This document shows positions 1 through 8,220 of a stretch of DNA of 64,000 bases, in pieces. Location of the stretch: the NCBI RefSeq assembly GCF_020400655.1, contig NZ_JAINRC010000001.1:1-64000 (forward strand), given 5' to 3'. The DNA is from Streptomyces spinosus. GTDB taxonomy: Bacteria > Actinomycetota > Actinomycetes > Streptomycetales > Streptomycetaceae. Made by a program: the position numbers and the translations under genes. The notes under the pieces are model-generated. The model was given only the letters and a program-made list of their open reading frames with translations, was not told the origin of the DNA and ran no database searches. How positions within the stretch are numbered: the stretch's first letter is position 1; every line of letters begins with the position of its first letter.

Positions 1-15
1 CACGAGGCCGATCAT
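1..15 (-). CDS. 5' end of a downstream gene (partial), probably a nucleotidyltransferase
   Basis: An ATG on the minus strand at 15-13 overlaps the TGA of the phosphatidyltransferase gene (ATGA overlap), so translation is probably coupled. Only five codons remain in the window, giving M-I-G-L-V. This start fits the opening of sugar-1-phosphate or phosphocholine nucleotidyltransferases, which begin with a short strand followed by LAAGxGxR. Such a gene next to a CDP-alcohol phosphatidyltransferase would make biochemical sense, because it would supply the CDP-activated head group. The identity is inference from five residues and context only. Confidence 0.45.
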
Positions 16-1844
16 GCGGTTTCTCCTTCGTCGTGTACGGCGGGCGCCCCGGCGGACACCCAGAAGCGGATGCTCTCGACGAGCACCACCAGGGCGACGG
101 CCACGGCGAGGACGGTGAGCGCGACCTTGAACTGCGCACCGGTGAGTACCGCGGCCAGAACGGTGACGAGCAGCGTCCGCCCGTCGTGCCCCCCGATGGA
201 GCGCACCAGCCAGGCCGGGGGCGCTCCGGCGTTGCCGCGGATGCGGTACACCGTGTCGTAGTGATGGTAGGCGACGGCCGCCACCAGGCCGAAAGCCGCG
301 GGAAGGGCCCCGTTCACGTCCGCTTCACCGGCCAGGGCGAGGACGGTTCCGTACTCGGCGGCCCGGAAGAAGGGCGGGACGAGCCAGTCGAGGGCGCCCT
401 TGAGGGGGCGGGCGACGGCGAGGGCCGAGGTGAGGACGTACACGACGGCGCCGGCGACGGGCAGCGGCCCGCCGAAGTCCGTGAGGGCCGAGCAGGCCAC
501 GACCACGGCACCGCCGAGCAGGGCGACGGCGGGAACGGCGAACCCGGGCAGCCCCTTGCCGGTCACGCGCCGCAGCACCCCGGCGAGCGGGCCCGGGTCG
601 GCGAGGTCGGCGAGGGCCTGCGCCGCCCGGTCGGTGCGCCGCGCCGTGCGGGTCACCGAGCGCAGCACCCGGCCCGCCGTGGTGTACGCCGCCGCGAAGG
701 CGCAGCCGGCGAGCAGGACGTAGAAGGTGATCCGGGGGGTGGTGACCGCGGTGAGGACCGCGATCATCGCCCAGCGCTCGCCGATCGGCAGCACGATCAT
801 CCGCCGCAGCCACACGGTCCAGCCGACGCTGTCGAGCTTGTCGGAGAGGGCGGCGGTGGGGCTGGTGTTGGCGGTGGCGTCGTGATTGGCCTCGTTGAAG
901 GAGAAGTCGACCACGTGCCGGCAGGTCTGGAGGATCATCGCGCCGAGGGCGAGGGCCCACACGTCGTCGCCGCCCCGGGCCGCCCCGAGGGCGAGGCCGG
1001 CGTAGTAGGCGTACTCCTTGGCCCGGTCGAAGGTGGCGTCCAGCCAGGCGCCGAGGGTGGAGTACTTCAGGGCGTAGCGGGCGAGCTGGCCGTCGGTGCA
1101 GTCCAGCACGAAGGAGGCGATCAGCAGCACCCCGGCCGCCACGAAGCCGCCCCGGGTGCCGGTCGCCGCGCAGCCGGCCGCTATCAGGGCGGTGAGCAGC
1201 GAGGCCGTGGTGACCTGGTTCGGGGTCAGGCCACGACGGGCGCACCAGCGGGCGAGGTAGCGCGAGTAGGGGCTGATGAAGAACGTGGTGAAGAAGCCGT
1301 CCCGGGACTTCACGGCCGACTTCAGGCGGACGGCCTCGTCGTCGACGGCGGAGACGGCCTGACGGGCCTCGTTGCGGGCCTGCGGGTCGGCGGGCACGGC
1401 GGCGACCAGGCTGCCCAGCTCGGGCCGGTGCAGCGCGTCGCCGTCGGCGTCGAGGGTGTCGGCGACGCGGTCGGCGAGGCTGTCCAGGGCGAGCGCGGGG
1501 GCGCCGCCGCCGGCCGCGTGCGCGGTGGCCGTACCGCCGGGCGCGGCGGTCTCGCGGGCCACGGCCCCGGCGAGGGCCTGCCGGGCGGCCGGCTGGGCGG
1601 TGACGGCACCGGGTACGGCGGCGAGCGGGAAGCGCGGGTCGGTCAGGCCGAGGCGCAGCGCGTGGAGGTGGCCGACGAAACGGGCGTCGACCAGGGCCAC
1701 CCGCCGGTCGGCCGGCACGTTCGCGAGCACGGACTCCGTCTCGGCGGCGTCGGCGGCCACGCGCACGTCGAAGCCGAGGGACCGCAGATCGTTCTCCAGT
1801 GACGATCCGGGGACCGGCTGACCGGTGACGATGGCGGTCGGCAA
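12..1844 (-). CDS. CDP-alcohol phosphatidyltransferase family membrane protein (fused, DUF5941-like)
   Basis: A 610-residue protein from a TTG start preceded by GGGAG about 10 nt upstream. Residues 248-273 carry the complete CDP-alcohol phosphatidyltransferase signature D-x2-D-G-x2-A-R-x8-G-x3-D-x3-D (D248, D251, D269, D273). These residues bind the metal and the CDP-alcohol. The family joins a CDP-activated alcohol to an acceptor alcohol at the membrane. The first ~180 residues look like a soluble domain, and several hydrophobic helices follow from about 210 to 595. At 610 residues it is much longer than a minimal ~200-residue family member, so it is a multidomain form. The stop overlaps the start of the next minus-strand gene. 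The actual substrates cannot be told from the sequence; inositol-phosphate or phosphonolipid-type products are possible. Confidence 0.85.
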   Translation of the reverse strand: MPTAIVTGQPVPGSSLENDLRSLGFDVRVAADAAETESVLANVPADRRVALVDARFVGHLHALRLGLTDPRFPLAAVPGAVTAQPAARQALAGAVARETAAPGGTATAHAAGGGAPALALDSLADRVADTLDADGDALHRPELGSLVAAVPADPQARNEARQAVSAVDDEAVRLKSAVKSRDGFFTTFFISPYSRYLARWCARRGLTPNQVTTASLLTALIAAGCAATGTRGGFVAAGVLLIASFVLDCTDGQLARYALKYSTLGAWLDATFDRAKEYAYYAGLALGAARGGDDVWALALGAMILQTCRHVVDFSFNEANHDATANTSPTAALSDKLDSVGWTVWLRRMIVLPIGERWAMIAVLTAVTTPRITFYVLLAGCAFAAAYTTAGRVLRSVTRTARRTDRAAQALADLADPGPLAGVLRRVTGKGLPGFAVPAVALLGGAVVVACSALTDFGGPLPVAGAVVYVLTSALAVARPLKGALDWLVPPFFRAAEYGTVLALAGEADVNGALPAAFGLVAAVAYHHYDTVYRIRGNAGAPPAWLVRSIGGHDGRTLLVTVLAAVLTGAQFKVALTVLAVAVALVVLVESIRFWVSAGAPAVHDEGETA

Positions 1845-2108
1845 CCGAACTCACTCCCTGGGTGCCGGCGCGCGGGCGCCGGACTCTCGCATGGTGGGGC
1901 GCCCTGCCTGCGGCACCCGGGCGGCATGTCGGCAGAGGGTATCGGATGGTCCGGAGCCGGTGTTCACCGGCCGTTCACGGTCCGGCCCACGGGGGCTGCC
2001 CCGGCCTTCGCCGCGATCATCATCGGGGATGCGGGGGCCGGCCCACAAACCCGTGGGGCAGACCCGGGCAACCGGGACACCGGGGCGTTCGGCATAGGGT
2101 GGACGACC

Positions 2109-3080
2109 ATGACGTGGCTGATCACCGGCGGAGCCGGATACATCGGAGCGCATGTGGCCCGGGCCCTGGCGGGCGCCGGGGAGAGCGTCGTGGCGCTGGA
2201 CGACCTGTCGGCGGCCGTGCCCGCGCGACTCCCGGCCGAGGTGCCGCTGGTCCAGGGGTCGACCCTGGACGGGGCGCTGCTGAAGCGGGTCTTCGCGGAG
2301 TACGGCGTGACGGGTGTCGTCCATCTCGCGGCGCGCAAGCAGGTCGCGGAGTCGGTGGCCCAGCCGGCCCGCTACTACCGGGAGAACGTGGGCGGTCTGG
2401 CCACGCTGCTGGACGCGGTGGCCGAGGCGGGCATCGGCCGTCTGCTGTTCTCGTCGTCGGCGGCGGTGTACGGCAACCCGGACGTGGACCTGATCACCGA
2501 GGACACCCCGTGCGTCCCGGTGAACCCGTACGGCGAGACCAAGCTGGCCGGTGAGTGGCTGGTACGGGCGGCGGGGCGGGCGCACGGGATCTCCACCGTG
2601 TGCCTGCGCTATTTCAACGTGGCCGGCGCCGCGGCGCCCGAGCTGGCGGACACGGGCGTCTTCAACATCGTGCCGATGGTCTTCGACCGGCTCACCCGGG
2701 GCGAGGCCCCGCGCATCTTCGGCGACGACTACCCGACGCCGGACGGCACCTGCGTCAGGGACTACATCCACGTCGCCGACCTGGCGGACGCCCACCTCGC
2801 GGCGGCCCGCAGGCTGGCCGCCGGGGACCTCACCGGTGATCTGACGCTGAACATCGGCCGGGGCGAGGGGGTCTCGGTGCGTGAGCTGATCACGGTCGTC
2901 GGGGAGGTCAGCGGCGACCGCCGGGCGCCCGTGGTGGAGGAGCGCCGCCCCGGTGACGCCCCGCGCGCGGTGGCCTCGGCGGAGCGGGCCGCCCAGGCGC
3001 TGGGCTGGCGGGCCCGGCGCGGGGTGCGGGAGATGATCGAGTCGGCGTGGGCGGGCTGGCGGCTGCACCACGGGGGCTGA
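2109..3080 (+). CDS. galE: UDP-glucose 4-epimerase (extended SDR)
   Basis: A 323-residue cytoplasmic NAD-dependent epimerase that interconverts UDP-glucose and UDP-galactose, or related UDP-sugars. The N-terminus carries the Rossmann motif GGAGYIG (7-13), with an acidic pair DD (31-32) for the NAD ribose. The SSSAAVYG strand holds the catalytic Ser/Thr region, and Y141-x3-K145 (N-P-Y-G-E-T-K) is the catalytic pair. The length is close to the usual GalE length. The ATG is preceded by AGGGTGG. An in-frame extension back to 1926 has no ribosome-binding site and is GC-rich noise, so it was discarded. A very strong hairpin follows 11 bp after the stop. Specificity for glucose rather than N-acetylated or other hexoses is not resolved. 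Confidence 0.9.
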   Translation: MTWLITGGAGYIGAHVARALAGAGESVVALDDLSAAVPARLPAEVPLVQGSTLDGALLKRVFAEYGVTGVVHLAARKQVAESVAQPARYYRENVGGLATLLDAVAEAGIGRLLFSSSAAVYGNPDVDLITEDTPCVPVNPYGETKLAGEWLVRAAGRAHGISTVCLRYFNVAGAAAPELADTGVFNIVPMVFDRLTRGEAPRIFGDDYPTPDGTCVRDYIHVADLADAHLAAARRLAAGDLTGDLTLNIGRGEGVSVRELITVVGEVSGDRRAPVVEERRPGDAPRAVASAERAAQALGWRARRGVREMIESAWAGWRLHHGG

Positions 3081-3091
3081 CCCAGCCTCCG

Positions 3092-3130
3092 GTGCCGTGA
3101 CCTGCGGAACGTTTCCGCAGGTCACGGCAC
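3092..3130. terminator. Perfect 18-bp inverted repeat with 3-nt loop after galE
   Basis: The arms 3092-3109 and 3113-3130 are exactly complementary (GTGCCGTGACCTGCGGAA and its reverse complement) around CGT. The hairpin sits 11 bp after the galE stop and 90 bp before the CDF gene. It has no T-run, as is common for Streptomyces terminators. A long perfect palindrome could also be a protein-binding site, but the position favours termination. Confidence 0.8.
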
Positions 3131-3219
3131 ATGACAACGGTGTTCAGTGCCGCGTTGCCCCATACCCCCTCCCCGTAGTTGACTGGGCTCTCCGGGCAGC
3201 CCTACGGAAGGTGGTAGTC

Positions 3220-4161
3220 ATGGGGGCAGGGCACGACCACGGGCACGCGCACTCCCACGTGCCGGCCACGGGTACGGCCACGGCGGCATACCGGGGCCGG
3301 CTGCGGATCGCGCTGGGCATCACGCTCATGGTGATGGTCGTCGAGATCGTCGGCGGCCTGGTCGCGGACTCGCTCGCGCTGATCGCGGACGCGGCGCACA
3401 TGGCGACCGACGCGGTGGGCCTCGGCATGGCCCTGCTCGCCGTGCACTTCGCGAACCGTCCGGCGAGCACCAACCGCACCTACGGCTACGCCCGTGCCGA
3501 GATCCTCGCGGCCCTGGCCAACTGTCTGCTGCTGCTCGGGGTGGGCGGATACGTCCTGTACGAGGCGGTCCAGCGGTTCGTGGAGCCCGCGCCGACCCGG
3601 GGCGGCCTGATGGTCGTGTTCGGTCTGATCGGCCTGGTGGCGAACTCCGTGTCGCTGGTGCTGCTGATGCGCGGGCAGAAGGAGAGCCTGAACGTGCGCG
3701 GCGCCTTCCTGGAGGTGGCCGCGGACGCGCTGGGCTCGGTCGCGGTGCTGATCTCGGCCGCGGTGATCCTGACCACCGGCTGGCAGGCGGCGGACCCGGT
3801 CGCCTCGCTGGTCATCGGGCTGATGATCGTGCCGCGGACGCTGAAGCTGCTGCGCGAGACGCTGGACGTGCTGCTGGAGGCGGCTCCCAAGGGCGTCGAC
3901 ATGGCGGACGTCCGGGCGCACATCCTGGCCCTCGACGGCGTGGAGGACGTCCACGACCTGCACGCCTGGACGATCACCTCGGGCATGCCGGTGCTGTCGG
4001 CGCACGTGGTGGTCAGCTCCGAGGTGCTGAACGCCATCGGGCACGAGAAGATCCTGCACGAACTCCAGGGGTGCCTGGGCGATCACTTCGACGTGGAGCA
4101 CTGCACCTTCCAGCTGGAGCCGGGCGGGCACGCGGAGCACGAAGCGCGGCTGTGCCACTGA
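3220..4161 (+). CDS. Cation diffusion facilitator (CDF) metal exporter
   Basis: A 313-residue inner-membrane antiporter of the CDF family, which exports zinc or related divalent cations in exchange for protons. The N-terminus is His-rich (GHDHGHAHSH), a common metal-sensing feature. About six membrane helices follow. Helix II carries the signature ADAAHMATDAVG, in which the Asp residues and the His (A-D-x2-H-x3-D) form the transport site. Helix V has a second AADALGS-type Asp site. The last ~80 residues form the cytoplasmic ferredoxin-like domain (EDVHDLHAW, HVDIEH-like ending). The chosen ATG follows GGAAGGTGG. The ORF is open further upstream to 3097, but that stretch overlaps the galE terminator. 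The HDxxD pattern in place of DDxxD favours zinc or cadmium over iron or cobalt; this is inference. Confidence 0.9.
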   Translation: MGAGHDHGHAHSHVPATGTATAAYRGRLRIALGITLMVMVVEIVGGLVADSLALIADAAHMATDAVGLGMALLAVHFANRPASTNRTYGYARAEILAALANCLLLLGVGGYVLYEAVQRFVEPAPTRGGLMVVFGLIGLVANSVSLVLLMRGQKESLNVRGAFLEVAADALGSVAVLISAAVILTTGWQAADPVASLVIGLMIVPRTLKLLRETLDVLLEAAPKGVDMADVRAHILALDGVEDVHDLHAWTITSGMPVLSAHVVVSSEVLNAIGHEKILHELQGCLGDHFDVEHCTFQLEPGGHAEHEARLCH

Positions 4162-4334
4162 CCGTACGCACTGCCGTTCGCGCACCCTCGGACGGTTCCC
4201 CGCGGCCGGCTCCGGGCACGATGATCACCGGGTCCGGCTCCCGGTGCCGCGCCGCGCGCGGACGTGCGGACGTGCCGGGAGTGCCGGATTCGTACGGCAG
4301 ACTTGGGGTGCGAAGACCGAGGCGAAGGATGGGT

Positions 4335-4928
4335 ATGCCGATCACACCTGCCACCGCGACGCACAGCTCGTCGGAGGGCACCGCAGAGGCGATTTTGCTG
4401 GAACTGGTCGACGAGAAGGGTGTGACGGTCGGCACGGCGGAGAAGCTCGCCGCCCACCAGCCGCCGGGACAGCTGCACCGGGCGTTCTCGGTGTTCCTCT
4501 TCGACGAGCAGGGCCGGCTGCTGCTCCAGCAGCGGGCCCTCGGCAAGTACCACTCCCCCGGTGTGTGGTCCAACACCTGCTGCGGTCACCCCTACCCGGG
4601 TGAGGCGCCGTTCGCGGCGGCGGCCCGGCGCACGTACGAGGAGCTGGGCGTGTCGCCGTCGCTGCTCGGGGAGGCCGGCACGGTCCGTTACAACCACCCG
4701 GACCCGGCCTCCGGTCTGGTGGAGCAGGAGTTCAACCACCTGTTCGTCGGCCTGGTGCAGGCGCCGCTCGGACCGGACCCGGAGGAGGTCGCCGAGGTCG
4801 CCTTCGTGACGGCGGCCGAGCTGGCCGAGCGGCACGCCCGGGACCCGTTCTCGGCCTGGTTCATGACCGTCCTGGACGCCGCCCGCCCGGCGATCAGGGA
4901 GCTGACGGGTCCGTCCGCCGGCTGGTGA
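4335..4928 (+). CDS. idi: Isopentenyl-diphosphate delta-isomerase, type I
   Basis: A 197-residue Nudix-fold enzyme that interconverts isopentenyl and dimethylallyl diphosphate for isoprenoid synthesis. The catalytic Cys lies in the S-N-T-C-C-G-H segment, and the Nudix helix is represented by AARRTYEELG. The catalytic glutamate region is the EQEFNHLF segment. The start at 4335 (M-P-I-T) has GAAGGA spaced 5 nt upstream and gives the length I remember for the S. coelicolor protein. An ATG 6 nt earlier (4329) is possible but has a poorer ribosome-binding site. The gene lies 173 bp after the CDF gene and is followed by a hairpin. Confidence 0.93.
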   Translation: MPITPATATHSSSEGTAEAILLELVDEKGVTVGTAEKLAAHQPPGQLHRAFSVFLFDEQGRLLLQQRALGKYHSPGVWSNTCCGHPYPGEAPFAAAARRTYEELGVSPSLLGEAGTVRYNHPDPASGLVEQEFNHLFVGLVQAPLGPDPEEVAEVAFVTAAELAERHARDPFSAWFMTVLDAARPAIRELTGPSAGW

Positions 4929-4951
4929 CCGCCACGGCGGGTGCGGCGGTC
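4927..4951. terminator. Hairpin after idi
   Basis: GACCGCC at 4927-4933 pairs with GGCGGTC at 4945-4951 around an 11-nt loop. It overlaps the idi stop and lies between convergent genes (idi and the ATPase gene ending at 4982), so it could terminate from the left. Confidence 0.5.
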
Positions 4952-4981
4952 CCGTGGCCGGCAGGGGGCGGCCGGCGGGCG

Positions 4982-5479
4982 TTACGGCAGTGAGGGGGGC
5001 TTGAGCGGGAGCGCGGCCCAGATCACCTTGCCGCCGCTCGCGGTGTGCTCCACGTCGACCACCCCGCCGGCCTCCCGTGCCACCTCGCGGACCAGGAGGA
5101 GTCCCCGGCCGCCGGTCTGGCCGTGGTCGGCCTCCAGGGCCGTCGGCCGGTAGGGGTGGTTGTCCTCCACGGACACCCGCACCCACTCGGCTCCCACGGC
5201 CACCTCCACGGCCAGCACCGGCGACAGCAGCGCCGCGTGCCGGACCGCGTTGGTGACCAGCTCGGAGACGATCAGCAGCAGCCCGTGCACCAGGTCGTCG
5301 GAGACCGGCACCCCCTGGCGCAGCAGCAGGTCCCGCACCGCGTGCCGGGCCTGCGGGACCGAGGCGTCCACCGCGGCCGCGGTGAAGCGCCAGACGCCTT
5401 CGTACGGCAGTGGGCCCGGCGGCCTGTCCCCGCCGCCCCCCGCTGGGCGCGGACCGTCCTCGCGCCCGTGGTTGTCCAT
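4982..5479 (-). CDS. Anti-sigma-factor-like ATP-binding protein (HATPase_c, RsbW/SpoIIAB type)
   Basis: A 165-residue protein dominated by a GHKL ATPase fold. The N box is ELVTNAVRHA, the G1 region is VEDNHPYRP and the G2 glycine loop is TGGRGLLLV. Streptomyces genomes hold dozens of such stand-alone kinases, which control sigma factors by partner switching with STAS-domain proteins. No STAS gene lies next to it, so the partner is unknown. The start is uncertain. The ATG at 5479 follows GAGGGTGG at a rather long spacing, and in-frame codons upstream to 5602 would add a basic, low-complexity stretch. The gene is convergent with idi. Confidence 0.8.
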   Translation of the reverse strand: MDNHGREDGPRPAGGGGDRPPGPLPYEGVWRFTAAAVDASVPQARHAVRDLLLRQGVPVSDDLVHGLLLIVSELVTNAVRHAALLSPVLAVEVAVGAEWVRVSVEDNHPYRPTALEADHGQTGGRGLLLVREVAREAGGVVDVEHTASGGKVIWAALPLKPPSLP

Positions 5480-5679
5480 CGTCCGGTCGCCACCCTCGCG
5501 CTCGATTGTCACCACACGTCGAGTGTTGGTAACGATCCGCTCCGGTCCGGATGCCTGAACAGAAGTCGGCAGGTATCGAACGGTTTTTGACCGACTCCGC
5601 ATGACCTGGTCGTGGTCGGGACTGTTCCTGCTCCCCGGCCGCCGGTTCCCGAACTAGTCGGGTTGTAAGAGGCCGACGC

Positions 5680-5685
5680 TACGAT
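5680..5685 (+). promoter_or_regulatory. -10 box for a probably leaderless enoyl-CoA hydratase mRNA
   Basis: TACGAT ends 6 nt before the ATG at 5692, and there is no Shine-Dalgarno sequence between them. Transcription starting 6-7 nt after the box would begin at the start codon. Confidence 0.5.
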
Positions 5686-5691
5686 CCCCGC

Positions 5692-6447
5692 ATGGTTCCC
5701 CAGCTGTCCCACCAGGTCACCGACTCCGTCGCCACCGTGGTGATCCGCCATCCCGCCAAGCGCAACGCCATGACCACCGCGATGTGGCGGGCCCTGCCCC
5801 CGCTGCTGGACGCGCTGGCCCGTGACCCCGGGGTGCGGGCGCTGGTGCTGACCGGTGAGGGCGGGACCTTCTGCGCGGGGGCCGACATCTCCACGCTCCG
5901 GGACGCACCGGAGGAGGCACCGGCCCTCGCGGTGGCCGCCGAGGACGCCCTGGCCGCGTTCCCCAAGCCGACCGTCGCCGCGGTGCGCGGCCACTGCGTG
6001 GGCGGCGGGGTACAGCTCGCGGCGGCCTGTGACCTGCGGCTGGCGGAGGAGGGAGCGCTGTTCGGGGTGACGCCGGCGCGGCTCGGTGTCGTCTATCCGG
6101 CCTCCTCGACCCGCCGGCTGGTCTCTCTGGTCGGCCCGGCCACGGCCAAGTACCTGCTGTTCACGGCCGAGTTGATCGACACCGCTCGGGCGCTGCGCAC
6201 CGGCCTGGTGGACGAGGTGCTGCCCGAGGGGGTCCTGGACAAGCGGGTCGCGGAACTGACCCGGGTCCTGGTGTCCCGTTCGCAGCTCACCCAGGCCGCC
6301 GCCAAGGAGTTCGCCGCCGGCCGCACCGACCGTGACGCCCACTGGGCCGCCGAGGCGCGCGGCAGCGGCGACGTCGCGGAGGGGGCCGCCGCGTTCCTGG
6401 AACGCCGGCCGCCGCGCTTCACCTGGAGCGTGTCCGCGTCGGGGTGA
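5692..6447 (+). CDS. Enoyl-CoA hydratase/isomerase family protein (crotonase fold)
   Basis: A 251-residue crotonase-superfamily enzyme. The two oxyanion-hole regions are visible: FCAGADISTL after strand B, and AVRGHCVGGGVQLAAACDLRLA. In typical hydratases the first catalytic Glu lies in the GGGxELA segment; here that position is GGGVQLAAA, with Gln replacing Glu. The second Glu region (PASSTRRL) also lacks an obvious Glu. The protein may therefore not be a standard hydratase, and could be an isomerase, a decarboxylase-like member or an enzyme for an unknown acyl-CoA. No ribosome-binding site is present, while a TACGAT box sits 6 nt upstream of the ATG. Its 3' end overlaps the convergent DJ-1 gene by 29 bp. 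Confidence 0.85.
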   Translation: MVPQLSHQVTDSVATVVIRHPAKRNAMTTAMWRALPPLLDALARDPGVRALVLTGEGGTFCAGADISTLRDAPEEAPALAVAAEDALAAFPKPTVAAVRGHCVGGGVQLAAACDLRLAEEGALFGVTPARLGVVYPASSTRRLVSLVGPATAKYLLFTAELIDTARALRTGLVDEVLPEGVLDKRVAELTRVLVSRSQLTQAAAKEFAAGRTDRDAHWAAEARGSGDVAEGAAAFLERRPPRFTWSVSASG

Positions 6448-7069
6448 AGCGGCTCGCGGCCCGCCACTTCTCGACGAGGTGCGCGGGCGCCTTCTGCGGC
6501 GAACCGGCGTCGTAGGGCGGCTGGGGATCGTACTCGGTCAGCAGCTGGACGGACTGGGCGTGTTCGTCACCGGCGATGGTGCCGAGGAGGGCCAGGCCCA
6601 TGTCGATGCCGGAGGACACACCGGCCGCGGTGACGTACTTGCCGTCCACGACCACCCGCTCCCCCGTCGGCTCGGCCCCGAAGCCGCGCAGCAGGTCCAG
6701 CGCCAGCCAGTGCGAGGTGGCGCGGCGGCCGCGCAGCAGCCCGGCGGCGGCCAGCAGCAGCGAGCCCGTGCACACCGAGGTGGTCCAGGTGCTGGTGGCG
6801 TCCGCCGCGCGCAGCCAGTCCAGCAGGGCGGTGTTCTCCATCTGCTCGCTCTGCCCGGGACCGCCCGGCACGATCACGAGGTCCGGGGACGGCACCTCGG
6901 CGAGGGTCCGGTCGGCGGTGAGCGCCAGGTTCCCGGTGTCGGTGCGCACGGGGCCGGTGCGCTCGGCGATGAACACGGTCTCGGAGCCGGGCAGCCGGCC
7001 GAGGGTCTCGTAGGGGCCGACGGCGTCGAGGGCGGTGAAACGGTCGTAGAGCACGATGGCGATCTGCAT
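6419..7069 (-). CDS. DJ-1/PfpI family protein (isonitrile-hydratase-like)
   Basis: A 216-residue class I glutamine-amidotransferase-like (DJ-1/PfpI) protein. The nucleophile-elbow Cys is in SVCTGSLLLA, and a conserved acidic residue lies in LYDRFTALDAVGPYE near the start. The fold matches the InhA-type isonitrile hydratases and the N-terminal half of GlxA regulators. The ATG follows AAGGGAACCCC. The adjacent upstream gene encodes a GlxA-type regulator with the same domain. The pair is co-directional with 36 bp between them and probably co-transcribed, so the regulator may control this enzyme. The last 29 bp overlap the convergent crotonase gene. The substrate is unknown. Confidence 0.85.
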   Translation of the reverse strand: MQIAIVLYDRFTALDAVGPYETLGRLPGSETVFIAERTGPVRTDTGNLALTADRTLAEVPSPDLVIVPGGPGQSEQMENTALLDWLRAADATSTWTTSVCTGSLLLAAAGLLRGRRATSHWLALDLLRGFGAEPTGERVVVDGKYVTAAGVSSGIDMGLALLGTIAGDEHAQSVQLLTEYDPQPPYDAGSPQKAPAHLVEKWRAASRFTPTRTRSR

Positions 7070-7105
7070 GGGGTTCCCTTGTCTCGTGGGGCGGGTGACG
7101 GGCCG

Positions 7106-8065
7106 TCAGACGACGGGGGCGGGGCGGAAGCGGCGGCGGTACTCGGCCGGGGACGCCCCGAGGGTGCGCAGGAAGGCGCGGCGCATCGCCTCCGGTGTGC
7201 CGTAGCCGCTGGCGCGGGAGATCCGTTCGATGCCGTCGGTGGTGTCCTCCAGCAGGCGGCGCGCGTGTTCGAGGCGGACCCGGTCGACGTACCGCCCCGG
7301 TGTCATGCCGGTCTCCGCCTGGAAGGCGCGGGCGAAGTGGCGCGGGGAGAGGGCCGCGCGGGCGGCCAGCGCCTCGACGCCCAGGTCGCCGTCCGGGTGT
7401 TCGGTGATCCACTGCTGCACGTCCCGCAGGGGCTCGCGGCGGGCCGTCTGCACGGCCAGCTGGGCGCTGAACTGGGCCTGGTTGCCCGGCCTGCGCAGGA
7501 ACACGACGAGATGGCGGGCGACGGTCAGCGCCACCTGCCGGCCGAGGTCCTCCTCCACCAGCGCCAGAGCGAGGTCGATGCCCGCGGTGACCCCGGCGGA
7601 GGTGGCCACGTGCCCGTCCCGGACGAAGACCGGGTCGGGGTCGACCCGGACGGCGGGGTGGTCCCGGGCGAGCTTGTCGCAGTACGCCCAGTGCGTCGTG
7701 ACGCGCCGGCCGTCCAGGAGTCCGGCCCGCGCCAGCGGGATCGCGCCGGTGCACACGGAGACCAGGCGCGGGGCCCGCGGGCCGTGTGCGCGCAGCCACT
7801 CCACCAGCCGGGGATCGGGGTCGCGGGTGCCCTCCCCGCCGGGGACCAGCAGGGTGTGCGGACCGGCCGCGTCCGCCAGGGACCCGTCCGGTACGACGGT
7901 CAGCCCGCTGGAGGTGCGCACCGGTCCGCCGTCCACGGAGGCCGTGCGGATCCGGTACGAGCCCGGGGTGTGCTTCTCCGCGCCGGTGAAGACCTCCACG
8001 GGGCCGGTCACGTCGAGGCTCTGCACGCCGTCGAAGACGGTGACGAGGACGGTTCGCTGCGTCAT
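7106..8065 (-). CDS. GlxA-type transcriptional regulator (DJ-1/PfpI domain plus AraC HTH)
   Basis: A 319-residue two-domain regulator. Residues 1 to about 190 form a DJ-1/PfpI sensor domain ([29 protein letters not shown] elbow, then [13 protein letters not shown]). Residues about 215-315 form an AraC/XylS DNA-binding domain with two helix-turn-helix units ([17 protein letters not shown] and [35 protein letters not shown]). The start at 8065 (M-T-Q-R) matches the family's usual N-terminus. The longer frame to 8128 has no ribosome-binding site, whereas a CAGAAT box lies 7 nt upstream of the chosen ATG, so the mRNA may be leaderless. It probably regulates the adjacent DJ-1 gene. Confidence 0.87.
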   Translation of the reverse strand: MTQRTVLVTVFDGVQSLDVTGPVEVFTGAEKHTPGSYRIRTASVDGGPVRTSSGLTVVPDGSLADAAGPHTLLVPGGEGTRDPDPRLVEWLRAHGPRAPRLVSVCTGAIPLARAGLLDGRRVTTHWAYCDKLARDHPAVRVDPDPVFVRDGHVATSAGVTAGIDLALALVEEDLGRQVALTVARHLVVFLRRPGNQAQFSAQLAVQTARREPLRDVQQWITEHPDGDLGVEALAARAALSPRHFARAFQAETGMTPGRYVDRVRLEHARRLLEDTTDGIERISRASGYGTPEAMRRAFLRTLGASPAEYRRRFRPAPVV

Positions 8066-8220
8066 GGCCTCGATTCTGGGTGGCCCCGCGCGCGGCAGCA
8101 ACGACGGATTTCCCACCTTTTCTGCCACGCCGTCGCGGGCTTCCGGCCACCGGCCCGGGGTTCCCGCGCCGTCCGGAGGTGCCCGGAGGAGGAGAGCCCG
8201 CGACGAAAGCAGATCGTCCC

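Noticed and set aside
33..1802. Long plus-strand open frame opposite the phosphatidyltransferase gene
   Set aside because: It is antisense to a gene with a complete catalytic signature, and its composition (Gly/His/Arg/Asp-rich) is that of a GC-driven shadow frame.
3155..3184. Possible CsoR-type metal operator (ATACCCCCTCCCCGTAG) before the CDF gene
   Set aside because: The expected TACCCC-N4-GGGGTA symmetry is absent, since both halves are C-rich on the same strand.
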